A stretch of DNA of 64,000 bases from Microbacterium sp. SYP-A9085 (GCF_009649635.1 NZ_WJII01000006.1:155903-219902), one strand, 5' to 3'; positions 1 to 8,974 are shown, counted from the first letter of the stretch. The notes: a model not told the origin generated them from the sequence alone. Made by a program: numbers and translations.

Positions 1-731
1 AGCCCCTCGTCGACGTCGGGGCCCCGGAACACGCGCGCGCTGTCGACCAGCGACGCGGCGACCGCCTCCTCGTCCGTCTGGGTGAGAGATGCGACGGCGC
101 CCGATTTGATGAGCGACAGTGCCAGCGCGGGGCCGGCCGCCAGAGTCCGTGCGAGGGCGAGTGCGTCGTCCAGCGCGTTCCCGGCCGCCGCTGTCCGGGT
201 GGCGAGGCCGATCGCCAAGGCCTCGTCGGCGGGCACGGTCCGTCCGGTGTACAGCAGGTCCAGCGCGCGTGGCAGTCCGACGATGTGCGGCAGCCGGATC
301 ACCCCGCCGGAGCCGGGGAAGACGCCGAGGTGCACCTCGGGGAAGCCGATGCCGGCCGTCTCGTCGATGACGCGCAGATCGCACGCGATGGCGAGCTCGG
401 CGCCGCCGCCCAGGCAGACGCCGCCGATCGCCGCGATGGTGGGGATCGGCAGGGCGCGCACTGCCGACATCGCCTCGTTCTCCCGCGCGAGCTTCTTGCC
501 GACGACGTCGCCCCGCACGTCGGCGAACTCCGAGACGTCCGCTCCCGCGCAGAACGCCCGGGTCCCCTCGCCGGTGATCACGAGAGCCCGGATGCCGGCG
601 TCGGCGCGGACGCGGGCCACGGCGTCGATCAGCTGCGCGGTGAGCTCGAGGGTGATCAGGTTCAGCGGCGGGTTGCGCAGCGTCAGCAGCGCGACGCCGC
701 CGTCGAGCGTCTCGCAGGTGAGGGCGGGCAT
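1..731 (-). CDS. Enoyl-CoA hydratase/isomerase family protein (3' end outside window)
   Basis: The frame opens at an ATG at 731 and runs off the left edge, so about 243 N-terminal residues are visible and the C-terminus is missing. The crotonase fold is clear: a GTRAFCAGADVSEF-type oxyanion-hole segment, then GGVCLGGGAELAIACDLRV and GFPEVHLGVFPGSGG, which are the CoA-binding and catalytic loops of the family. Such proteins hydrate 2-enoyl-CoA esters or carry out related isomerase or hydrolase reactions in the cytoplasm. It lies 26 bases downstream of the aldehyde dehydrogenase on the same strand and probably ends the same operon. The exact substrate cannot be told from the family. Confidence 0.88.
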   Translation of the reverse strand, partial: MPALTCETLDGGVALLTLRNPPLNLITLELTAQLIDAVARVRADAGIRALVITGEGTRAFCAGADVSEFADVRGDVVGKKLARENEAMSAVRALPIPTIAAIGGVCLGGGAELAIACDLRVIDETAGIGFPEVHLGVFPGSGGVIRLPHIVGLPRALDLLYTGRTVPADEALAIGLATRTAAAGNALDDALALARTLAAGPALALSLIKSGAVASLTQTDEEAVAASLVDSARVFRGPDVDEG

Positions 732-757
732 GGCACCATCCTGTCCTGGGCGCACCG

Positions 758-2251
758 TCACCGGGCGACCGGGATGGGGAACGTGCCGGCGCGGCGGCCG
801 GTGCGGATGTTCACGGACTTCAGCTCGGTGAACTCCTCGAAGCCGGCCTGGCCCATCTCGCGTCCGACGCCGCTCTGCTTGTATCCGCCGAACGGCATCT
901 GCGGCGGCGCGTCGATCGTCGTGTTCGCATACACCGTGCCGCTCTTGAGCGCCTTGGCGACCTCGAGCACGGTGTCCACGTTTTTCGACCAGACGCTGTT
1001 GGCCAGACCATACGGCACGTCGTTGGCCAGTCGCACGGCCTCGTCGCGGGTCGCGAACCTGGTGACGGTCAGGACCGGGCCGAAGATCTCCTCCTGGAAC
1101 GCCGGGGTGTCCGGGGCGACGCGGTCGATCACGGTCGGAGCGACGAACTGGCCGAGCGCGAGGTCCCCGTCGGTCAGGCGCGATCCGCCCACGAGGATCT
1201 CGCCGCTGTGCGCCACGGCGCCCTCGATGTACGAGGTCACCTTGGCGAGGTGTCCCGCGTGGATCAGAGCACCGACATCCGTGCTGCGGTCCATCGGCTG
1301 GCCCACCTTGAGGCGCTTCGTGAGCCGTGCGACCTCGGCGACGAAGTCATCGGCGACGCCCTGCTCCACCAGCAGCCGCGGCTGCGACACGCAGCACTCG
1401 CCGTTGTTGAAGTTCACACCGAACACCACCCCGGCGGCCGCATCGGCGAGGTCCGCGTCGCCGAACACGACGTTGGCGGCGTTCCCGCCGAGCTCCAGGG
1501 ACAGCTTCTTGATCGAGCCGGCCGACGCCGCGACGACCTTGCGGCCGGTGACGGTGGAGCCGGTGAAGGAGACGAGGTCGATGCCGTCGGCGGCGGCGAT
1601 GGCGCCGCCCGCGCGGCCGTCCCCCGCGACCATGGACACCACGCCGTCGGGGATGCCGGCCTCGGCCGTGAGCCGGACGATCTGAAGCGCCGTGGAGCTC
1701 GTCAGCTCCGACGGCTTGACGATGGCCGTGCAGCCGGCGGCGAGCGCGAACGGCAGCTTCTGGCTGAGGATCAGGGCCGGGAAGTTCCACGGCACGATGA
1801 GGCCGACCACGCCGATCGGCTCGCGCAGCACGAGCCCGGTGAAGTCGGGTCCGTTGTTCGTGTACGTCGCTCCGCTCATCGTGAGGGCGAGGGATGCCGC
1901 GTACCGCCAGAGTCCGGCGGCGCCGGCGATGTCGTTCTCGGCGAGCGTGATCGGCTTGCCGGTCTCCTCCGCGTCCAGCGCGGCCAGCGTGGCGGCGTCG
2001 CGGTCGATGAGATCGGCGACCCGGTTGATGCGCATCGAGCGCTCCATCCCCGTCATCCGCGGCCACGGCCCGTCGTCGAACGCCGCACGGGCGGCGCGCA
2101 CGGCCTGCACCACTTCGCGTTCGCCGCCGGCCTGCACGACGCTGACGACGGCGCTGGTGGCCGGCGCGAGCCGGTTGATCGGCTCGGTGTCGCTGTCGAT
2201 GATGTCGCCGGCGATGAAGTGCGCGACGGCGCGGGGGGCTGCGGTGGTCAT
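758..2251 (-). CDS. NAD(P)-dependent aldehyde dehydrogenase
   Basis: A full-length 497-residue ALDH-superfamily enzyme that oxidises an aldehyde to the carboxylate with NAD(P)+. Visible hallmarks are the PWNFPALILSQK segment near residue 154, the cofactor loop FTGSTVTG near 229, the general-base Glu253 in LSLELGGN and the nucleophile Cys287 in NNGECCVSQ; the usual GQxC is GECC here. The C-terminal EEIFGPVLTV and MPFGGYKQSG motifs are intact. It sits 38 bases after the iron-type alcohol dehydrogenase, so the pair would take an alcohol through aldehyde to acid. The start at 2251 gives the normal family length. Confidence 0.93.
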   Translation of the reverse strand: MTTAAPRAVAHFIAGDIIDSDTEPINRLAPATSAVVSVVQAGGEREVVQAVRAARAAFDDGPWPRMTGMERSMRINRVADLIDRDAATLAALDAEETGKPITLAENDIAGAAGLWRYAASLALTMSGATYTNNGPDFTGLVLREPIGVVGLIVPWNFPALILSQKLPFALAAGCTAIVKPSELTSSTALQIVRLTAEAGIPDGVVSMVAGDGRAGGAIAAADGIDLVSFTGSTVTGRKVVAASAGSIKKLSLELGGNAANVVFGDADLADAAAGVVFGVNFNNGECCVSQPRLLVEQGVADDFVAEVARLTKRLKVGQPMDRSTDVGALIHAGHLAKVTSYIEGAVAHSGEILVGGSRLTDGDLALGQFVAPTVIDRVAPDTPAFQEEIFGPVLTVTRFATRDEAVRLANDVPYGLANSVWSKNVDTVLEVAKALKSGTVYANTTIDAPPQMPFGGYKQSGVGREMGQAGFEEFTELKSVNIRTGRRAGTFPIPVAR

Positions 2252-2289
2252 TGCTGTCTCCTTCGTTGCGACGACGGCGCGTGCGGCCG

Positions 2290-3426
2290 TCAGATCGCCT
2301 TCTCGTACAGGGCGATGAGGTCCTCGAGCGACGCTTCGCGGGGGTTGCCGGGCAGATCCGCCTGGGTGAGGGCGTCGCGCGCGAGTTCTCCGATGGCGTC
2401 GGCCGGGACGTTCACGTCAGCCAGTCGTCGCGGCACACCGGTCTCGTCGGCGAGGCGGTGCACGGCCGCGGAGGCACGCAGCGCGGCCTGGGTGTCGTCC
2501 AGGCCCGCGACATCCTCGCCCAGCGCCGCCGCGATCCGGGCGAACCGTGCCGGGGCTGCCGGGATGTTGAAGTCGATCACGTACGGGAGGAACAGCGCAT
2601 TGGCGGTGCCGTGGTGCACGCCGAAGTGCGCGCCCAGCGTGTTCGCCAGCGCGTGCACGGCGCCGAGCCCGGCGTCGTGGAACCCGATGCCGGCCATCGA
2701 CGATGCCACGAGCATGTTGTACAGGGCGTCCGCGTCGCCGCGGGACGCGGCCACGAGGTTCTTGCCGATGATCTCGATAGCGCCGAGGTTCAGGGCGTCG
2801 GTGACGGGGTTCGCGCCCTTCGCGACGTACGCCTCGATCGCGTGCGTGAGGGCGTCCATCCCGGTCGTCGCGGCGATCCGGCCGGGCAGGCGCGCGACCA
2901 CGCGCGGGTCGAGCACGGCGATCGTGGCGAACATGAGGTCCGACACGATGATCATCTTGACCTGCGTCTCCGGGTTCATGATGACCGCGCCCTTGGTCAC
3001 CTCGGAGCCGGAGCCGACCGTGGTGGGCACCACGAGGACGGGAAGCGGCCGGTTCGTGAAACGGTCCACGCCCTCATAGTCGGCGATGTCGCCGCCGTTC
3101 GCGCCGAGCACCGCGACGGACTTCGCCACGTCGATGCTCGACCCGCCGCCGATGGCGACGATGACATCCGCGCCGCTGGCGCGTCGGGTTGCGTCGGCCC
3201 GGCGCACGGTGGCTATGTCGGGGTTGCCGACGACGTCGGCGAACGTCGTGGTGGGCAGCGCCGAGCCCAGCACGTGGGTGACGGTGGCGTGGATGCCGGC
3301 CGCCACGATGCCGGGATCGGTGACGACCAGGGCATGCGTGCCGAGGGTGGCGAGTTCGGCGGCGGCGGTCTCGAGGGCGTCGGCGCCCATGATCAGCCGG
3401 GGCGGGGACGAGAAGTGCTGGCTCAT
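2290..3426 (-). CDS. Iron-containing alcohol dehydrogenase
   Basis: A 378-residue group III alcohol dehydrogenase; the open frame extends further upstream, but ATG at 3426 gives the normal N-terminus (MSQHFSSPPRLIMG) and overlaps the preceding stop as ATGA. GGGSSIDVAK near residue 93 is the nucleotide-binding loop; GMDALTHAIEAYV and HGTANALFLPYVIDFN carry the conserved metal-binding His residues. The family interconverts alcohols and aldehydes or ketones with NAD(P) and Fe2+ or Zn2+. The tight overlap with the GH88 gene and the aldehyde dehydrogenase that follows indicate one transcript. The substrate is unknown. Confidence 0.92.
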   Translation of the reverse strand: MSQHFSSPPRLIMGADALETAAAELATLGTHALVVTDPGIVAAGIHATVTHVLGSALPTTTFADVVGNPDIATVRRADATRRASGADVIVAIGGGSSIDVAKSVAVLGANGGDIADYEGVDRFTNRPLPVLVVPTTVGSGSEVTKGAVIMNPETQVKMIIVSDLMFATIAVLDPRVVARLPGRIAATTGMDALTHAIEAYVAKGANPVTDALNLGAIEIIGKNLVAASRGDADALYNMLVASSMAGIGFHDAGLGAVHALANTLGAHFGVHHGTANALFLPYVIDFNIPAAPARFARIAAALGEDVAGLDDTQAALRASAAVHRLADETGVPRRLADVNVPADAIGELARDALTQADLPGNPREASLEDLIALYEKAI

Positions 3427-4589
3427 GACAGGGTCTCCTGGAGCGTGTCGGTGTCGGGATGGGTGGTGCCGGCGAGCCCGGCGAGGCTGCGCAGCTGCGG
3501 TGTGGATGCCAGGCGCCACAGCGCTTCGGTGAAGTAGTAGTCGCCCCACATCACGGACTCGTCGACGCCGATCCCGTGACCGGCGTGATACGTGGCGTGG
3601 CGGATGACGCCTTCCCAGTCGCCCGCCGGGTCGGCGAGGAATTCCGGACCGGCGAGGGCGCCGAGGATGCGGACCGCGTACTGCGCATACTCGGGTCCGC
3701 GAGTGCCGGCCTGCGCGGCCAGCTGCAGCAGGCCCGCCGCGGCGATGCTGGCCGCGGATGCCTCGTGTGCCAGCACGGGGTGCGGGTCGTCCCAGTCGTT
3801 CGGCGGGATCAGGCCATCGCCGGTGCGCTCCATGTAGGTGCGTGCGAGGGATTCCGCTGTGCTCAGGAAGCGGGGGTCGTCGGTGTGCGCGAAAGTGGTG
3901 CTGAATCCGTACAGTCCCCATGCGAGCCCCCGCGCCCAGCAGGAGTCCGCGCGGTACCCCTGATGCGTCGCGGCACGGAGGAACTCGCCGGACTCCGGGT
4001 CGAACCATCCCTCGTGCACGGTGCTCGCATCGCCGCGGACGAGGAAGCGCCGCGTCGTGAGAGCGTGCTGGATCGCCACCCGGGTGAGGTCGGCGTCGCC
4101 GCTGATCTCGGCCGCCCGGAAGATGATCTCGATGTTCATCATGATGTCGATGAACGTACTGCCGGCGGCGACCCAGGTGCTCAGGTACCGCCCGTTCGGG
4201 TTGAACCGGCCGGCCATCGTGCGGCCGGCCTGGACGAGCACCTCGGCCGTCCGCGCCGTCGGGTCGAGCTCATGCCACCGGCCCCAGCTCGGCGTGAAGA
4301 TGAAGCCGATGTCGTGGGTGCCGGTATCGAGCTTGCGCTGCTCCAGCGCGAGGCTGTAGCGGCGTGCGGCGTCGTGCCAGCGCGCGTCGCCGGTGCGCTC
4401 GGCGAAGATCCACAACTGGCCGGTGAGGAAACCGGCCGTCCACACCGGCGCCCACGGGTCCTCGTCGAACACCCAGTGCCCCCGGGTCGTGTACACGGGC
4501 ACCCGGCCCGGGTGCGCGGTGATCAGCCGGTCCACCTGCGCCTGGGCGACGTCCAATGCACTGTCGATGTCCAGGGGACGGTATGGCAT
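3423..4589 (-). CDS. GH88-family unsaturated glucuronyl hydrolase
   Basis: 388 residues, the usual length for family GH88, an (alpha/alpha)6-barrel that hydrates and so releases the 4,5-unsaturated uronic acid left by polysaccharide lyases. The two acidic residues known to be essential in this family are visible: Asp148 in TFIDIMMN and Asp215 in RADSCWARG. The typical GDYYFTEALWRLAS segment is near the C-terminus. There is no signal peptide, so it should act in the cytoplasm on imported oligosaccharides, which suits the sugar ABC importer divergently placed 1 kb away. It is the first gene of the leftward operon and overlaps the next by 4 bases. Confidence 0.85.
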   Translation of the reverse strand: MPYRPLDIDSALDVAQAQVDRLITAHPGRVPVYTTRGHWVFDEDPWAPVWTAGFLTGQLWIFAERTGDARWHDAARRYSLALEQRKLDTGTHDIGFIFTPSWGRWHELDPTARTAEVLVQAGRTMAGRFNPNGRYLSTWVAAGSTFIDIMMNIEIIFRAAEISGDADLTRVAIQHALTTRRFLVRGDASTVHEGWFDPESGEFLRAATHQGYRADSCWARGLAWGLYGFSTTFAHTDDPRFLSTAESLARTYMERTGDGLIPPNDWDDPHPVLAHEASAASIAAAGLLQLAAQAGTRGPEYAQYAVRILGALAGPEFLADPAGDWEGVIRHATYHAGHGIGVDESVMWGDYYFTEALWRLASTPQLRSLAGLAGTTHPDTDTLQETLS

Positions 4590-4657
4590 CGGGCTCTCCT
4601 CGCATCGACGACGACTTCTGCGTCACACCGACGGTAGATCGGGGCTATCCGTGGATC

Positions 4658-4694
4658 AATAGCAGTGAGATAATGGTGTTCGCGAGGTGCTAAC
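4658..4694. promoter_or_regulatory. Candidate IclR operator, copy 1 (37-bp dyad)
   Basis: This imperfect dyad has two 18-base arms around one central base, between the divergent GH88 operon and the iclR gene. The right arm contains GTTCG, seven bases, CTAAC. The same spacing recurs at 5531-5567 in front of the sugar-binding protein gene. The left arm is weaker (TAGC near 4660, ATAATG near 4670). Position and recurrence fit a regulator site shared by both transcription units; binding is inferred. Confidence 0.5.
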
Positions 4695-4723
4695 GCCGAC
4701 GATGGAGTAGGGGTGAGCATGTC

Positions 4724-5545
4724 ATGACCGACGTTCCCGATCCGGTCACCGCAAGCCATGTCCGCACCGTGGGATCGGTGCGGCATGCGATGACCCTGCT
4801 GCGATGCCTGGCGGCCGGCACGCCGTTGACCCTGAGTGCACTGGCGCGGCGGGTGGGGCTGAGCAAGCCCGCCACATACAACCTGCTGTCCACACTCGTG
4901 GGCGAACAGCTCGTGAGCCGGGACGAGAATCTGCGCTACGCCCTGTCCTGGCATCTGTTCGAGTACTCGCGCGCCGTGACGGAGGCCAAGCGGATGACGG
5001 GCGCCGCACGCCGGGCGCTGCACGACCTCGCCCGGGAGACCGGCGGTGCGGTCCTCGTCTCGGTGCTGGACCGCGACGGCGTGCTCTATGTCGATCGGGA
5101 GGATGCCGACATCCTGCGGATGCGCGCGGACACGGGTCTTCGCGCTCCCCTGCACACCACGGCGTCGGGGAAGGTGCTGCTGACCGCCCTGTCCACGCCG
5201 CACGTGGATCGGCTGATCGAGTCGGGCCTGGCCGCGAAGACGACGGCGACGATCACCGATCCGCGCGTACTGCGCCGCGAGTTGTTGGCGACCCGGGACC
5301 GCGGCTACGCGGTGTGCTGGGAGGAGCAGGAGCCACGGCTGTCCAGCGTCGCGGTCCCGGTGCTGCGCGCGGACCGGTCCGTGTGCGCGGCGGTCGCCGT
5401 CGCATTCCCCACGATGCGGCTGCGATCGATCTCCCCGGACCGCCTGCGGGGGCGGCTGCACGCCGCCGCGACGCGCATCGCCGGCGAGCTCGCGGCCCGG
5501 TCGCAGGGCATGTCGGGTGGCGCCGATTACGTTAGCGAGCAATGA
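4724..5545 (+). CDS. IclR-family transcriptional regulator
   Basis: 273 residues with an N-terminal winged helix at about residues 20-80 (LTLSALARRVGLSKPATYNLLSTL is the helix-turn-helix) and a C-terminal IclR effector domain at about 90-260, including the typical LHTTASGKVLL and GYAVCWEEQEPRLSSVAVPV stretches. It is divergent from the GH88/alcohol dehydrogenase operon and stands just upstream of the sugar ABC importer, so it probably controls one or both. The closest relative in view is the other IclR gene at 8975-9784. ATG at 4724 is preferred because a purine-rich site (ggggtgag) lies upstream. Confidence 0.9.
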   Translation: MTDVPDPVTASHVRTVGSVRHAMTLLRCLAAGTPLTLSALARRVGLSKPATYNLLSTLVGEQLVSRDENLRYALSWHLFEYSRAVTEAKRMTGAARRALHDLARETGGAVLVSVLDRDGVLYVDREDADILRMRADTGLRAPLHTTASGKVLLTALSTPHVDRLIESGLAAKTTATITDPRVLRRELLATRDRGYAVCWEEQEPRLSSVAVPVLRADRSVCAAVAVAFPTMRLRSISPDRLRGRLHAAATRIAGELAARSQGMSGGADYVSEQ

Positions 5546-5567
5546 ACGCCGTTCGTCACTGACTAAC
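5531..5567. promoter_or_regulatory. Candidate IclR operator, copy 2 (37-bp dyad)
   Basis: An inverted repeat with arms GTTAG...GAACG and CGTTC...CTAAC around one central base; 13 of 18 positions pair. It begins inside the last codons of iclR and lies about 95 bases upstream of the sugar-binding protein start. The right arm keeps the GTTCG-N7-CTAAC spacing of the copy at 4658-4694. It is probably the operator of the importer operon. Confidence 0.5.
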
Positions 5568-5660
5568 ACTTTCCGTTCGGGAGCCCTTGTCGCCCCCGGC
5601 ACCCGATGCCACGCTTGCGTCGATCGTCGAGGACGACGACACCAAGGACGGAGGCTATCC

Positions 5661-6767
5661 ATGAAGATCACAACAGGTGGCAGGCCGGCGGCGTTGCTCG
5701 GCGCCGTCCTGCTGTTCGCGGGGCTCGGGCTGGTCGCGTGTGCGCCGGAATCCGGGCCCGCTGAGCCGGGGCCCAGCGAAACCACACAGGCGGTGTCGCT
5801 TGAGACCGGGTTCAAGATCGGGCTGCTCCTGCCCGACGAGAGCTCGACACGGTACGAGACGCAGGACCGGCCCGGCTTCGAAGCTGCCGTGAAGGCGGCG
5901 TGCCCGAAGTGCGAGGTGCTGTACGCCAACGCGAACCAGGACGCCGCCAAGCAGCAGCAGCAGGCGAACTCGATGCTGACGCAGGGCGTGAAGGTGCTCG
6001 TGGTCGACCCCTGGGACGGCGTGGCCGCAGCGGCCATCGTCGATCAGGCCGTCGCACAGAAGGTCCCGGTGATCGCCTACGACCGGCTGATCAAGAGCCC
6101 GCAGCTGTCCTACATCATCTCGAACAACTACGAGAAGGTCGGCGAGCTGCAGGGGCAGGCACTGGTCGAGAAGCTGAAGGCCGACAACGTGCCGGCCGGC
6201 AGCGGAATCGTGATGCTCAACGGCGCCACGACCGACAACAACGCCGTGAACATCCGCAAGGGCGCGCTCAGCCAGATCGAGCCCGCCGGTTACAAGGTGC
6301 TCGCGCACATCGAGACGTGGGACGGCCCCACGGCCGAGAAGTTCGCCTCGTCCCAGATAGCGAAGTTCGGCACCAAGATCGCCGCGTTCTACTCGGCCAA
6401 CGACGGAAACGCGCTGGCCGCCATCGCCGCGATGAACGCCGCGGGCATGAAGCTCGTGCCCACCACGGGTCTGGATGCCACGCTTGCCAGCGTGCAGTCG
6501 ATCCTCGCCGGTCAGCAGTACATGACCGTGTACAACTCGTTCAAGGGCGAGGCCGAGCAGGCCGTGAAGGTCGCCCTCGACCTGGCGCAGGGCAAGACCC
6601 CGACCTCGACGGACACCGTCGACGGGATCCCGGCGTTCCTGCAGCAGCCGCAGGCGGTCACCGCCGACACCGTCGCCACGACGGTCGTGAAGGACGGCGT
6701 CTACAAGACGTCCGATATCTGCACGACCCAGTACGCGGCGGCGTGCACGGCTCACAACATCAAGTAG
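5661..6767 (+). CDS. Sugar ABC transporter substrate-binding lipoprotein (XylF-like)
   Basis: A 368-residue periplasmic-binding-protein type I domain. ATG at 5661 gives a lipoprotein signal with the lipobox LVAC (Cys27); longer upstream readings lack a signal and were dropped. FKIGLLLPDESSTRYETQD followed by NANQDAAKQQQQANSML and DPWDGVAAAAIVDQA is typical of xylose-type binding proteins, which deliver monosaccharides to an ATPase and permease. Both partners follow directly. A strong hairpin after the stop may raise this gene's message level over the rest of the operon. The ligand is unproven; xylose or another pentose is the family default. Confidence 0.9.
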   Translation: MKITTGGRPAALLGAVLLFAGLGLVACAPESGPAEPGPSETTQAVSLETGFKIGLLLPDESSTRYETQDRPGFEAAVKAACPKCEVLYANANQDAAKQQQQANSMLTQGVKVLVVDPWDGVAAAAIVDQAVAQKVPVIAYDRLIKSPQLSYIISNNYEKVGELQGQALVEKLKADNVPAGSGIVMLNGATTDNNAVNIRKGALSQIEPAGYKVLAHIETWDGPTAEKFASSQIAKFGTKIAAFYSANDGNALAAIAAMNAAGMKLVPTTGLDATLASVQSILAGQQYMTVYNSFKGEAEQAVKVALDLAQGKTPTSTDTVDGIPAFLQQPQAVTADTVATTVVKDGVYKTSDICTTQYAAACTAHNIK

Positions 6768-6773
6768 CAAGCA

Positions 6774-6813
6774 TTCCGCGGCCGGCCGGAACCCGAACCG
6801 GCCGGCCGCGGAA
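6774..6813 (+). terminator. Intra-operon hairpin after the binding-protein gene
   Basis: A perfect 16-bp stem (6774-6789 with 6798-6813) and an 8-base loop, directly after the stop codon. No T-run follows, so it is more likely a processing or stabilising stem, or a partial attenuator, than a full terminator. Confidence 0.6.
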
Positions 6814-6839
6814 CCCATCGTCACCGGTGAAGGAGAACC

Positions 6840-7667
6840 GTGATCGACACCAAGCCCCCCGCGCTCGCCGACCAGCGACCGCTGCTGTCGCTGCGCGGCA
6901 TCTCCAAGGCGTTCGGCGCAGTGAGCGCGCTGACCGATGTGGACCTCGACGTCCACGCCGGGGAGATCGTCGCCCTGGTCGGCGACAACGGCGCCGGCAA
7001 GTCCACGCTCGTGAAGATCCTCGCCGGCGCGCACGCCGCCGACGCCGGGTCGATTCAGTGGAACGGGGAGCCGGTGACGATCTCCTCCCCGCTGGAGGCA
7101 CAGCAGCTCGGCATCGCGACGGTCTATCAGGACCTCGCGCTGTGCGACAACCTCGACGTCGTGCAGAACCTCTTCCTCGGCCGCGAGACCGGATCGGCGT
7201 TCGCGATGGACGAGGTCGACATGGAGAAACGGTCGTGGGGCCTCCTCGCGCAGCTCTCCGCGAAGATCCCGTCGGTACGGATCCCGGTGGCGAGCCTGTC
7301 CGGCGGCCAGCGGCAGACGGTGGCGATAGCGCGATCCCTGGTCGGCGAGCCCTCCGTCGTGATCCTCGACGAGCCGACCGCCGCCCTCGGCGTCGCGCAG
7401 ACCGCCGAGGTCCTCAATCTCGTCGAGCGACTGCGCGACCACGGCCTCGGCGTCATCCTGATCAGCCACAACATGGCCAACGTGCAGAACGTGTCGGACC
7501 GGATCGTCGTGCTCCGGCTCGGCCGCAACAACGGCGCCTTCCGCACGAGGGACGTCAGCTACGAAGACATCGTCACCGCCATCACCGGCGCCGCGGACAA
7601 CTCCGTGACCAAGCGGGCGGCGGCGCACTCCACGACCACCGGTGCTGCGAAGGAGCAGAGCAGATGA
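6840..7667 (+). CDS. Sugar ABC transporter ATP-binding protein
   Basis: 275 residues starting at GTG 6840, with aaggagaa close upstream. It is a single ABC cassette: Walker A GDNGAGKST near residue 45, signature LSGGQRQTVAIARSL near 152, Walker B VVILDEPTAALG, and the switch His in LISHNMANV. Most importers of the xylose/ribose class use an ATPase with two fused cassettes of about 500 residues; this single-cassette form resembles the shorter subset and would act as a homodimer. The stop overlaps the permease ATG by 4 bases, so the two are translationally coupled. Confidence 0.92.
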   Translation: MIDTKPPALADQRPLLSLRGISKAFGAVSALTDVDLDVHAGEIVALVGDNGAGKSTLVKILAGAHAADAGSIQWNGEPVTISSPLEAQQLGIATVYQDLALCDNLDVVQNLFLGRETGSAFAMDEVDMEKRSWGLLAQLSAKIPSVRIPVASLSGGQRQTVAIARSLVGEPSVVILDEPTAALGVAQTAEVLNLVERLRDHGLGVILISHNMANVQNVSDRIVVLRLGRNNGAFRTRDVSYEDIVTAITGAADNSVTKRAAAHSTTTGAAKEQSR

Positions 7668-8923
7668 GCCTCAAGTCCCCGATCGCGTCGCCGGCAACCC
7701 AGACGCTCGACCGGCACGATGAGCGACTGCAGGCCGCCACCGGGTTCATCGACGAGCTGCGCATGACGGGCCGGCGCATCCGCCGCGGCGACATCGGCTC
7801 GCTTCCGGTGATCATCGGCCTCGTGATCATCGCGGCGGTGTTCCAGACGCTCAACCCGCTGTTCCTGTCGAGCATCAACCTCGTGAACCTCATGCTGGAC
7901 AGCGCCGCCGTCGGCACCATCGCGGTCGGAGTGGTACTGGTGCTGCTGCTGGCGCAGATCGACCTGTCGATCGGCTCGGTCAGTGGATTCGCCGCCGCTA
8001 TCCTCGCCGTCACGTTCGTGCAGCTGGGGTGGCCCCTGTGGGTGGCGCTGACGCTGCCGCTGGCGATGGGCGCCGCGGTCGGGGCCATCTACGCGCTGCT
8101 GTTCCTCCGCTTCGGTGTGCCGAGCTTCGTGTCCACACTGGGCGGCCTGCTCGCGATCCTCGGATTCCAGCTGTTCATCCTGGGCACCAACGGCTCGATC
8201 AACCTCCCGTTCGACTCGTTCATCGTGCGGTTCGCGCAGAAGATGTTCCTCGCCCCGGTCACCTCGTACGTCCTCGTCGTGGTGGTGGCGGTCGTGTACG
8301 TGGGGTTCGCGCTGACCTCAGCCGCGAAGCGGCGGCGCAACGGGCTGTCGGCGTCGTCCGTTCCGGGCATCTGGGTCCGCGGCATCCTGCTGCTGGTGGG
8401 TCTGGAGGCCGCCGTCTGGTATCTGAACCAGTCGCGGGGCGTGGCGGTCATGTTCCTCTTCTTCCTCGGGGTGATCGGCGTGGTGGCATGGGCGCTGCGA
8501 CGCACCCGGTGGGGCCGGGCGATGTTCGCCATCGGCGGCAACGTCGAGGCGGCCCGCCGCGCCGGCATCCGGGTCGGCCGCATCTACCTCACGGCGTTCA
8601 TCCTCTCCAGCGTGCTGGCGGCTGCGGGCGGTCTGATGGCGGCCGGCCGGCTCGCCGCCGCGACGCTGAGCAGCGGCACCGGCGACGTGAACCTGGACGC
8701 CATAGCGGCGGCCGTCATCGGCGGTACGAGCCTGTTCGGCGGGCGCGGCAGCGCGCAGTCGGCGCTGCTGGGCATCCTCGTGATCGAGGCGATAGCGAGC
8801 GGCCTGAACCTGCTGAACCTGGACTCGTCGATCCGCTTCATGATCACCGGCGGGGTCCTCGTGCTGGCTGTGGTCGTGGACTCGCTGTCGCGCCGGTCCC
8901 GCGCCGCACACGGCACGGCGTGA
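7664..8923 (+). CDS. Sugar ABC transporter permease (XylH-like)
   Basis: 419 residues from ATG 7664, overlapping the ATPase stop. About ten hydrophobic helices belong to the BPD_transp_2 family; LLLAQIDLSIGSVSG, FGVPSFVSTLGG and VIGGTSLFGGRGS are the conserved loops of xylose/ribose permeases. A charged N-terminal tail of about 40 residues precedes the first helix, and a cytoplasmic insert with basic residues (AAKRRRNG) lies mid-protein, as in XylH. It forms the membrane channel for the binding protein and ATPase just upstream. Confidence 0.92.
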   Translation: MSLKSPIASPATQTLDRHDERLQAATGFIDELRMTGRRIRRGDIGSLPVIIGLVIIAAVFQTLNPLFLSSINLVNLMLDSAAVGTIAVGVVLVLLLAQIDLSIGSVSGFAAAILAVTFVQLGWPLWVALTLPLAMGAAVGAIYALLFLRFGVPSFVSTLGGLLAILGFQLFILGTNGSINLPFDSFIVRFAQKMFLAPVTSYVLVVVVAVVYVGFALTSAAKRRRNGLSASSVPGIWVRGILLLVGLEAAVWYLNQSRGVAVMFLFFLGVIGVVAWALRRTRWGRAMFAIGGNVEAARRAGIRVGRIYLTAFILSSVLAAAGGLMAAGRLAAATLSSGTGDVNLDAIAAAVIGGTSLFGGRGSAQSALLGILVIEAIASGLNLLNLDSSIRFMITGGVLVLAVVVDSLSRRSRAAHGTA

Positions 8924-8974
8924 CGACCGCCGAACCGGTTACGCTCGATGGTGGCGGATTGAGGGAATGAACGA

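Noticed and set aside
5655..7628. 657-codon minus-strand ORF opposite the sugar importer
   Set aside because: Composition is typical of antisense GC shadows, and it overlaps two well-supported genes.
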